This document shows, one piece after another, positions 42,783 to 49,590 of a stretch of 64,000 bases of DNA. Each line of letters opens with the position of its first letter. Within the stretch, counting starts at the first letter, position 1. Origin of the DNA: Flavobacteriaceae bacterium MAR_2009_75 (GTDB taxonomy: Bacteria; Bacteroidota; Bacteroidia; Flavobacteriales; Flavobacteriaceae); NCBI GenBank assembly GCA_002813285.1, contig PHTZ01000001.1, positions 4,525,501 through 4,589,500 of the forward strand, given 5' to 3'. The notes under the pieces were generated by a model. That model was given only the letters and a program-made list of their open reading frames with translations. It had not been told where the DNA came from and searched no databases. The translations under genes were made by a program, and so were the position numbers.

Positions 42783-43337
42783 TTAATTATTTTCAAAGTT
42801 TAGTAATTTGCCTGTTTTATCTGATTCTACATTTGGACAATCTAATATGTTTTCTTTTAAAATTTCTTTAGCTTTTTGAACTCTTGATTTCGTTCCAGAA
42901 TATGAGATTTTTAAATAATCTGCTAGTTCTTTTTGTGAATAATTTTTGAAAGAGGTTAAAATAATTGCTTCTTTATGTTGTTTTGAAAGGTTTTCTATTT
43001 TTTGATTGATACAGTTTGTTAGATTTGAGTAGTCAAAATTATGAGTATCTATTTCTGGAATATCAAATTCATTTATTGAGATGTTATTATTTTTAGCTTT
43101 TCGATAATGGTCAATGATGCTATTTCTAGTAATTTGGTAAATCCAAGATGTCAGTTTGGAAGTGTGTTTGAGCTGATGAATTTTAGTTTGAATTTTTAAG
43201 AAAACCTCTTGATGAATATCTTTTGAAGTTTGCTCATCTTTTATTTTTCCTAAAATGAACTTATAAAGTTCTTCATTTAGGTCAATCCAAATTTTATTAA
43301 TTTCAGTTTTCACGATTATAGTTTTTTCAGCTTGCAT
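42783..43337 (-). CDS. sigZ: ECF-type RNA polymerase sigma factor, SigZ-like
   Basis: 184 residues with sigma region 2 (LYKFILGKIKDEQTSKDIHQEVFLKI, then TSWIYQITRNSIIDHYRK) and region 4 (LSKQHKEAIILTSFKNYSQKELADYLKISYSGTKSRVQKAKEIL). The Cys-containing C-terminus (ILDCPN) matches SigZ-type proteins. No anti-sigma gene is adjacent. The start codon ATG lies inside the cassette boundary GTTATATGC, only a few bases from the recombination triplet, so recombination at that triplet decides the leader and ribosome binding site. Confidence 0.88.
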   Translation of the reverse strand: MQAEKTIIVKTEINKIWIDLNEELYKFILGKIKDEQTSKDIHQEVFLKIQTKIHQLKHTSKLTSWIYQITRNSIIDHYRKAKNNNISINEFDIPEIDTHNFDYSNLTNCINQKIENLSKQHKEAIILTSFKNYSQKELADYLKISYSGTKSRVQKAKEILKENILDCPNVESDKTGKLLNFENN

Positions 43338-43467
43338 ATAACGTGATTGTGTATGATTTCGTTGCGTATTTAAGTACTAAAGTTAGCAAATAAATCACAG
43401 ATAGAAAGTCCGCGAGGACTTTCGTAAGTAGGCTATAACTAGCAATGAATTATACACGGTGTTAGCT
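43336..43467 (-). repeat. attC-like site 3, family A
   Basis: 132 bp from ATATAAC to GTTAGCT. Ends are TAACGTGATTGTGTAT and TTATACACGGTGTTA, imperfectly complementary. It aligns along its whole length with site 1 (44538): AGTTAGCAAATAAA, ATAGAAAGTCCGCGAG, GTAAGTAGGCTA and TAACTAGCAATGAATTATA. Confidence 0.85.
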
Positions 43468-43476
43468 GTAGTCTTT

Positions 43477-44169
43477 TCATTTATTTATCTTTTCAATTAC
43501 ATTACCTGCAACTGAATAGCCAATCGTTCTAAGATTCCTTATTCCGTTTCGAGTATAATCTTCATCAACTACTCTTTTCGAACCTAACTTAAGTTTAGTT
43601 CTCTTATTTTGTTTTATATATGTCTGATTTACAATTCCATTATTATGCAGAATTATATTTCTCGTTGTAAATAATTCAATTATTTCGTCTTGGACTTTCT
43701 CTATTTCCGGAAAAGTCAAGTTAAACTTTTTGTTTAAAAACTTAAGTTTGTCTTTAAATGAAGAGTGGGAAAATTCAAGAATTTCTCTTTGTCGGATTGA
43801 TTTTATTAGTTCATCTATATTCTCAAATTCAATAGCTTCTTTATAAGTTATAGTTTTGTCAGAAATCAAAGATTTTCTATTCCATAAAAACAGACATTCT
43901 AGTATGTCATTTAAATATGCCTCAGTTCTCGCAACTGCATTTATAATAGCTAAGACATTTATTTCTAATGTATGTTTCGGTATTTTTGAATTTATTCTCG
44001 TAAATAGAGTCATTCCCTCGTCATCAGGCTTATTTTTTTCTAATAGTTCTTTGTACTTATCTTGATAAAAAGCATAAGATAGCTTAGTTTCAAAGACAAA
44101 ATCATCTATTTCCCACAGATTCTGACTAAATTCATTTTGTGTTTTTTCTATTTTCTCTTTAATGTTCAA
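43477..44169 (-). CDS. Cassette-borne HEPN-like protein
   Basis: 230 residues, helical. Near residue 165 the sequence FTTRNIILHNNGIVN has the R-x4-H pattern of HEPN ribonucleases, in a helix after a TFPEIEKVQDEIIEL segment. The N-terminal half (INVLAIINAVARTEAYLNDILECL) resembles the other long helix of such domains. HEPN proteins are common RNases in defence and toxin-antitoxin loci. No nucleotidyltransferase antitoxin partner is present. Cassette ends are perfect 10-nt complements (GTTAGCTGTA at 43461, TACAGCTAAC at 44182). Confidence 0.6.
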   Translation of the reverse strand: MNIKEKIEKTQNEFSQNLWEIDDFVFETKLSYAFYQDKYKELLEKNKPDDEGMTLFTRINSKIPKHTLEINVLAIINAVARTEAYLNDILECLFLWNRKSLISDKTITYKEAIEFENIDELIKSIRQREILEFSHSSFKDKLKFLNKKFNLTFPEIEKVQDEIIELFTTRNIILHNNGIVNQTYIKQNKRTKLKLGSKRVVDEDYTRNGIRNLRTIGYSVAGNVIEKINK

Positions 44170-44184
44170 TTTTTATCAGATTAC

Positions 44185-44216
44185 AGCTAACGTGCCATAG
44201 ATAAGATTAGTTGCGA
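44185..44216 (-). repeat. Short attC-like junction 2
   Basis: AGCTAACGTGCC and GATTAGTTGCG lie only about 32 bp apart, too short for a normal attC; an internal deletion is likely. GTTGCGATAATTTAA here and TTAAATGAACGCTAAC at 44529-44544 are complementary with one gap and a few mismatches. Confidence 0.45.
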
Positions 44217-44234
44217 TAATTTAAAGACATAATT

Positions 44235-44543
44235 ATGTTAGAAAAAATAGACAAAATACAAGAATTATTAAACGTGCCAAATGTTGATGCAGAGCCAAAA
44301 ACCGCCATAGTAAATATGAAAATACTTAATCTATTAGTTGATTTAAGAGCAGAATCCCAGCAATTAATTTTATCTGGTGTTAGCATTTCGTTTATAGAAC
44401 AAGTAAAAAAGCAAATAGAATACCACAAAGAACAAGAAACCAACCGAAGTAAGGTAAAAGATTATAGCCAAGCAATATACCACGATAATAGGCGAGGTGC
44501 TTTAGAGGACTTACTTTTATGGATTAAGTTAAATGAACGCTAA
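44235..44543 (+). CDS. Small helical protein of unknown function
   Basis: 102 residues without signal peptide: MLEKIDKIQELLNVPNV, then a KTAIVNMKILNLLVDLRAESQQ helix, ending LEDLLLWIKLNER. It is all-helical and charged, with no known motif. It runs against the other cassette genes, and its TAA stop forms part of the boundary CGCTAAC of site 1. Plus-strand orientation means its end, not its start, faces the recombinase. Confidence 0.6.
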   Translation: MLEKIDKIQELLNVPNVDAEPKTAIVNMKILNLLVDLRAESQQLILSGVSISFIEQVKKQIEYHKEQETNRSKVKDYSQAIYHDNRRGALEDLLLWIKLNER

Positions 44544-44668
44544 CGTGTGTGTATATGGTTTGTTGCGTGGTTTAACACGTAATTTAGCAAATAAAAACCG
44601 AATAGAAAATCCGCGAGAATTTACGTAAATAGGCTAGAACTAGCAATAAATTATATACGGTGTTGGGC
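44538..44668 (-). repeat. attC-like site 1, family A
   Basis: 131 bp from CGCTAAC to GTTGGGC. Outer arms TAACGTGTGTGTATAT and ATTATATACGGTGTTG pair imperfectly. Read from the minus strand, its first core is GCCCAAC, matching the classical RYYYAAC, and it is identical to the core at the recombinase end of the cassette (47032). Confidence 0.88.
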
Positions 44669-44672
44669 TTAG

Positions 44673-45608
44673 TTATTTTGTTAGATTATATTTGATAAAT
44701 TTTTTCAATTCCTTCGGCGTATCCAGTCTACAACCCAATACTTCTACTGCATTAGCTTTACTTAAATTCAAATTCATTTTTAGTTTTGGTTGCCCTTGAA
44801 CTCTGGTTGCATTTGCATTCATTATTAAAGCGTCAACAAAGGCTACTAAATACCATATCTCAAACTTCCCTCTAAGATGAATTTTATTTTTCCTGATTCC
44901 ATTTAACTGATTGTAAATTTGCTTGACTTCTTTCCAGCATTCAGAATTATCCGTATTATTAGTTTTACTGTTCAAATAATCAAATAATTTTTGTCCTTGT
45001 GGTTTTTTAGTACTAATAATTTCTAAATTTTGGTCAAAAGAAAAAATATGAGATAAATTTAAATTTGATAATGGAATGTTATTGTTTTTTTTACGATGAA
45101 ATATAATCCAAGATGTGATTATAAACATCTGGTTACAGAAAACTTTGTATTGTTCTTTAAATGTTTTTGTAATCCGTTTAATAGTGATTGTGTCAGTTAT
45201 GTGAATTAAATCAATTAAAATTCTTTTTAATATTTTACTTGTTACTAAATAATTTTCAATTGAATAGTACTTAGTAACAAAGATGTTTTCATCAGTTTTA
45301 TATTGTAATTGTAAAATGTCAGAGTAGTCTTTATCTACAAAGAATAAGGCTTTGTTTTTATTAAAAGTACTCCAATCTATTTTATCATAGTTATCATAAA
45401 CACCATTTTTATTTTTACTGTTGTAGAAGTATAGCTTATACTTTTTTCCCGCTATATTTGTTATGAAATTAGTGTAAAAAGAAGGGTCGTCATTTCCTTC
45501 CATAAATAAGTGTAAGGCTTTATCTGTGTTTTTATATTCTTGTAAAAACCTTATATAGAGCGTAATTGGCGATGCAGCCGCATTTTTTAAAGATTGTAAA
45601 AAACTCAT
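44673..45608 (-). CDS. ariB: DUF4435 (TOPRIM-like) effector, PARIS AriB-like
   Basis: 311 residues. The N-terminal domain has the DUF4435 pattern: ALHLFMEGNDDPSFYTNFI (conserved Glu, about residue 39), NKALFFVDKDYSDIL (DxD, about residue 112) and VTKYYSIENYLV. These are the acidic positions of a TOPRIM-type nuclease fold. The C-terminal part is helical. It follows the ATPase gene by 5 bp. In PARIS the ATPase complex traps this effector and releases it upon phage anti-restriction triggers; that assignment rests on gene pair and families. Confidence 0.75.
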   Translation of the reverse strand: MSFLQSLKNAAASPITLYIRFLQEYKNTDKALHLFMEGNDDPSFYTNFITNIAGKKYKLYFYNSKNKNGVYDNYDKIDWSTFNKNKALFFVDKDYSDILQLQYKTDENIFVTKYYSIENYLVTSKILKRILIDLIHITDTITIKRITKTFKEQYKVFCNQMFIITSWIIFHRKKNNNIPLSNLNLSHIFSFDQNLEIISTKKPQGQKLFDYLNSKTNNTDNSECWKEVKQIYNQLNGIRKNKIHLRGKFEIWYLVAFVDALIMNANATRVQGQPKLKMNLNLSKANAVEVLGCRLDTPKELKKFIKYNLTK

Positions 45609-45613
45609 CGAGA

Positions 45614-47011
45614 CTAAAATTTTGTTTCAAATTCATTAAGACCGTGAGCATACTTTTCTAAGTTGTTTTCGAAAATAAACGGTGAATGTGTTACTGAAAT
45701 TAAACCTAAACATTTTTCATTATTTGCAATGTCCGATAGAAAACGTTTTTGCCAAGAAACTGAAAGTGATAATTCTGGTTCATCTATTATTACTATATAA
45801 CTTTTAGATTTAGAAAGATATATGTGACTAAATAATGAAACAATTTGTTTTTCTCCAGAAGATAAATCACTAAACTCTATCGGTTTCTGAAAGTTTATTT
45901 TTTCATTCCTAAAAGGTCGAATTAGTATTTTGAAATTTACATAATCGTATAAAAACACTTTGTTAGAAGAATAATCATTACACACACGTATAAATTCTGT
46001 TATGTCTTTTTCGTCTTTTTCTAATTCGGAATATATTGTTGTTAGTTTGTATATGAAATAGGCTAGAATTTTGTTTTCTTCTTTTTCAATTGTTCCACCT
46101 TTTCTTATATCACTCACGAATATGTTTAGTTTTTTCTTTTCGGTATTAGAAAGTACATCTTCGTCAATTCTATCGAATATTCTCTTTAATGATTCTGGTG
46201 TTAATGATTCTATTTGATTATAAGTGATTTTTGAATAATTTTTATTAATCACATCTTTTAAATATCCACCAGTAAGATTGGTTTTTAAATTTGAATTGAA
46301 ATCCTCTCTTAAATCACTTAATTTCTTATTTACTTTATCTACCACATCTTCCATCCCAAATTCAACTAGTTCGACAAACCCACTATCTTCATTGTTGACT
46401 AATGAGCGATATTTTTTTCTTCTATAAGAGTTTAATTCTTCTTTTAAATCTGGTAAGATATTATTTAAATCTTGCTCAATTCTTCTGTAGGTCGGTAAAT
46501 AAAGAATTTGAGTGTCAATTAATTCAGAAAGTAGTTGTTCCTTCTCTTTTAAAGTGTCTTCAAACAGATTTATTTGCTGTCTTTCCGCATATCTGCTTAT
46601 CTCCATAATAAGGCTTTTAGGAAGTCTGTATTCATCAGCGATATATTCAAGTTTATCTATATTATTGCTAATATCTGAAAAGTCATAGTTTTTTAATAGT
46701 AACTTAAATCTTTCTCTTATTGAAGGGCTATATCGTCTCATTAGACGATTTAACTTGTCAGAATTTAAAATGTCAATTTCGCTTTTTTCTAACCTTATAG
46801 AGTTTTGAGAGAATTCTACTTCTACTGCAAAGAAATCATATTTTAAAAGTTTAGTCCACTGTCTGCTAATGAAGTAATATATAATATTTACTATTGTTGT
46901 CTTGCCTGCACCATTTTCAGCAACCAATATTAATCGATTGTCTTCAAGTTTGATTTTATAATCTTTCTCTCCGAAGAGTTTCTCGATTTTGATTGTTTTT
47001 ATTTCAGTCAT
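45614..47011 (-). CDS. ariA: AAA-family ATPase, PARIS AriA-like
   Basis: 465 residues of the AAA_15/AAA_21, ABC-like type. Walker A is LVAENGAGKTTIV (about residues 29-41), the signature SSGEKQ is at about 384-389 and Walker B IVIIDEPELSLS at about 405-416, with a final His switch in SVTHSPFIF. The middle is coiled-coil-like. With the downstream DUF4435 gene this equals the ATPase plus DUF4435 composition of PARIS. It starts 26 bp inside the attI-like boundary (47038), so it is the first and probably most recently inserted cassette. Confidence 0.8.
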   Translation of the reverse strand: MTEIKTIKIEKLFGEKDYKIKLEDNRLILVAENGAGKTTIVNIIYYFISRQWTKLLKYDFFAVEVEFSQNSIRLEKSEIDILNSDKLNRLMRRYSPSIRERFKLLLKNYDFSDISNNIDKLEYIADEYRLPKSLIMEISRYAERQQINLFEDTLKEKEQLLSELIDTQILYLPTYRRIEQDLNNILPDLKEELNSYRRKKYRSLVNNEDSGFVELVEFGMEDVVDKVNKKLSDLREDFNSNLKTNLTGGYLKDVINKNYSKITYNQIESLTPESLKRIFDRIDEDVLSNTEKKKLNIFVSDIRKGGTIEKEENKILAYFIYKLTTIYSELEKDEKDITEFIRVCNDYSSNKVFLYDYVNFKILIRPFRNEKINFQKPIEFSDLSSGEKQIVSLFSHIYLSKSKSYIVIIDEPELSLSVSWQKRFLSDIANNEKCLGLISVTHSPFIFENNLEKYAHGLNEFETKF

Positions 47012-47031
47012 CTTTGTTTTTTTCTAATTAA

Positions 47032-47095
47032 GCCCAACACGTAAATATATACAACTTTCAGTTAGTGAATTAAAACCCAGTTTTTTGAAAGTATC
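47032..47095 (-). other. attI-like junction between recombinase and first cassette
   Basis: On the minus strand the sequence reads TGTATATATTTACGTGTTGGGC, ending in the triplet GTT plus GGGC at 47032-47038. The same seven bases in the opposite orientation end site 1 at 44662. A short inverted pair (ACTTTCA at 47054, TGAAAGT at 47087) is nearby. There is no palindrome of attC type, as expected for attI. The exact extent is unknown. Confidence 0.6.
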
Positions 47096-47128
47096 ACAAA
47101 ATCAGGTGTTTATTAAATTTTAATATTT

Positions 47129-47180
47129 GGTAATCTGTATATCAAATTATTATATTAGCAAATCTGATATACAAATTACC
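47129..47180. promoter_or_regulatory. Inverted repeat over the recombinase promoter/leader
   Basis: GGTAATCTGTATATCA (47129-47144) is repeated inverted as TGATATACAAATTACC (47165-47180) with one mismatch and a 20-bp AT-rich spacer. The right arm ends 4 bp before the recombinase ATG, so it covers the expected promoter and ribosome-binding region. It may be an operator or an mRNA hairpin limiting recombinase synthesis. Confidence 0.6.
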
Positions 47181-47184
47181 TGAT

Positions 47185-48252
47185 ATGAATTTTTCAAAAT
47201 ATTCTTTCAAACCCGACATTCATCGAGATAAAAGAATAATTCTTATCAAGTTTAAATATAACAAATTACTCCAAGAACAATTGCGACACAGGTTTCCGTC
47301 AGCAAGGTGGAGCAAGACTAAAAAAGCTTGGTATCTACCCGATTTACCCGTGATTCGAAGGGAGTTGAATATCGACCAAAAAAATAGTATTACAATAAAA
47401 TCGGGCAACATCAATACCGTAAATCGAGAGGCGTATAATCGATTACATGAACACTTACAACTAAAAGGGTACAGTCAAAACACGGTTCGCATCTATTTGG
47501 CTGAATTCAATCATCTGTTGAGTCTTTTAAAGAATTACCCGGTAGACAAGCTCGACGCTAAAAAGTTAAGAGACTATTTCTTGTACTGTTTAAAAACAGA
47601 GGGTATGGGAGAACGAAAAATAAACGGAAAAATAAATGCTATCAAGTGTTATTTTGAACAGGTTGTACACCGTCCGAAAATGTTCTTCGATATTCCCCGG
47701 CCAAAGAAACCCTTGACACTGCCCAAAATGTTGGATAAATCAGAGGTGAAAAAAATATTGCAGGTTACAAAAAACCAAAAACATGCAATGGCACTGCAAC
47801 TCTGTTATGGCATGGGCCTAAGAGTGTCAGAAGTGGTAAACCTAAAGGTCGAAGATATCGATAGCCAGCGAATGGCAGTGCATATAACCTCGGCCAAAGG
47901 AAAAAAAGACAGGTATGTGCCCTTGCCGGCCAGCGTACTTCCCAAACTCAGAGAATATTATATAAAGTATAGACCCAAAGATTACCTATTAGAGGGGCAA
48001 TATGGTGGGCGCTATTCCATAGGTAGTGTTCAACAAGTGTTTAAGACGGCGATGAGGAAGGCCGGTGTAAATAAACGAATAGGGGTTCATGGCCTACGGC
48101 ACAGTTATGCGACTCACTTGCTAGAGGCAGGCGCCGATATGCGTTTTATTCAAGAGCTTTTAGGCCACAATAGTATTAAGACTACACAGGTTTATACCAA
48201 GGTAACCCCCAGAAGCTTGTCTAATATAAAGAGTCCGATAGACTCTTTATAA
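47185..48252 (+). CDS. Tyrosine recombinase at the head of the cassette array
   Basis: 355 residues. All catalytic positions are present: Arg213 (GMGLRVSEV), Lys240/241 region (SAKGKKDRYVPLP), His302 and Arg305 (VHGLRHSYATHL), His328 (LLGHNSIKTT) and Tyr337 (QVYTKV). A SAM-like core-binding domain spans about 80-170. The first 70 residues are an extra basic domain (RHRFPSARWSKTKKAWYLP). IntI proteins carry an insertion before the HxxR box; here GQYGGRYSIGSVQQVF joins directly, so it is absent. The ending NIKSPIDSL resembles the IntI ending SPLDAL. It is transcribed away from the array. Confidence 0.9.
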   Translation: MNFSKYSFKPDIHRDKRIILIKFKYNKLLQEQLRHRFPSARWSKTKKAWYLPDLPVIRRELNIDQKNSITIKSGNINTVNREAYNRLHEHLQLKGYSQNTVRIYLAEFNHLLSLLKNYPVDKLDAKKLRDYFLYCLKTEGMGERKINGKINAIKCYFEQVVHRPKMFFDIPRPKKPLTLPKMLDKSEVKKILQVTKNQKHAMALQLCYGMGLRVSEVVNLKVEDIDSQRMAVHITSAKGKKDRYVPLPASVLPKLREYYIKYRPKDYLLEGQYGGRYSIGSVQQVFKTAMRKAGVNKRIGVHGLRHSYATHLLEAGADMRFIQELLGHNSIKTTQVYTKVTPRSLSNIKSPIDSL

Positions 48253-49380
48253 AGTATGTTGAATGAGTTGGGCAAAATTGTAACTGGCAAATTCTAAATT
48301 GGCAAAACTTTTTTTCATAGCCTGCTCTAAGGTCGAAATTCCCTTTATTATCGATGCTGTATAAACAATGCCCAGTTCGTTTTGTTGCGCTTGGGTGATG
48401 GCTACCGAACCGCAGAAAGCCGCCACCGGTATACCGTGTTTCGCTGCAGAGCTAACAACGCCATCTATTGTCTTTCCCGATAGGGTCTGCCCGTCGAGCT
48501 GCCCTTCACCGGTGATGATCCAATCGGCCCCCTCGATAACCTGATCAAAGTTGGCCAACTTTTTGACCAGTTCGATACCCGATTCCAATTCAGCATTCAA
48601 AAAAACCATCGCTCCGCCACCGATTCCACCAGCGGCCCCAGCACCTTTGATAGTTTGTAGGTCTGTTTTGTAAATTTCCTTGATCAGCTTCGAAAAATTT
48701 TGCAGGCCCTTGTCCAAATGAACAATATCTTCTGGTGAGGCTCCTTTTTGGGCACCATATACTTTGGCGGCTCCGTCATCCCCATAAAATACATTGGTGA
48801 CATCACAGGCTATTTTAATAGATGCTTTGGCGATTAGCGGATTCATCTGTGAGCTGTTAATGCTCTTGACCTTTATGAGATTGCTTCCTACGGGCGATAA
48901 CTCTTGGCCATGCGTATCTAAAAAACGATATCCTAAGGCTGTGGCCATTCCCAGTCCGCCATCGTTGGTAGCGCTTCCTCCAATACCTAAAATAATTTCC
49001 CGTGCTCCCTTATCCAAGGCATCGGCAATAAGCTGCCCGGTACCAAAAGTTGTGGTGTGCATGCAATCACGTTCGCCGCTAGATAGAAGCTTAAGGCCTG
49101 AAATTTCGGCCATTTCAATATAGGCGGCCTTATTCTGCTCAGAAAAGAGGTACGAGGTTTTCAGGGGTCTGAATAGCGGGTCTTGGGCAGTTAAAGTTAT
49201 GATTTCACCTTTGATATAATGTCGAACCACTTCCATCGTACCATCACCACCGTCGGCCAATGGCATTTTAATGATTTCTGCCGTATCTAATACCGAATGT
49301 ATACCATTGGCCACAGCATCACAGAATTCAAAACCGGTCAACGAATCTTTAAACTTATCTGGGGCAACTACGAATTTCAT
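48247..49380 (-). CDS. Glycerate kinase
   Basis: 377 residues of the GlxK/GarK family: MKFVVAPDKFKDSLTGFEFCDAVANGI at the N-terminus, MPLADGGDGTMEVV, LGIGGSATNDGGLGMATALG near residue 135 and ITGEGQLDGQTLSGKTIDGVV near residue 290 are its standard motifs. It phosphorylates glycerate to 2- or 3-phosphoglycerate in the cytoplasm. Its stop codon directly abuts that of the recombinase with no terminator between, so it marks the edge between array and core genome. Confidence 0.95.
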   Translation of the reverse strand: MKFVVAPDKFKDSLTGFEFCDAVANGIHSVLDTAEIIKMPLADGGDGTMEVVRHYIKGEIITLTAQDPLFRPLKTSYLFSEQNKAAYIEMAEISGLKLLSSGERDCMHTTTFGTGQLIADALDKGAREIILGIGGSATNDGGLGMATALGYRFLDTHGQELSPVGSNLIKVKSINSSQMNPLIAKASIKIACDVTNVFYGDDGAAKVYGAQKGASPEDIVHLDKGLQNFSKLIKEIYKTDLQTIKGAGAAGGIGGGAMVFLNAELESGIELVKKLANFDQVIEGADWIITGEGQLDGQTLSGKTIDGVVSSAAKHGIPVAAFCGSVAITQAQQNELGIVYTASIIKGISTLEQAMKKSFANLEFASYNFAQLIQHTL

Positions 49381-49590
49381 GATTAAAGGTGTTCTGTGGT
49401 TAAATTAATAGGTATCTATCAACGTGTTTAACTATTTTTTCTACGTTGAAATGCCAAAATTAAGCGTTCAACTACCAATTTTAACATAATTTAAGTGAAT
49501 TATGGGTGAAACCTATGAATTTTTATTAAGTATCAGTGAGCGGGTTTTAGTGAACTTTGTCGTCAGATATTAACCCCTAATCGAATTATT

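Noticed and set aside
47185-48252. Simple XerC/XerD housekeeping recombinase
   Set aside because: It has an extra N-terminal domain and sits at the head of a boundary-matched array; XerCD genes normally have neither.
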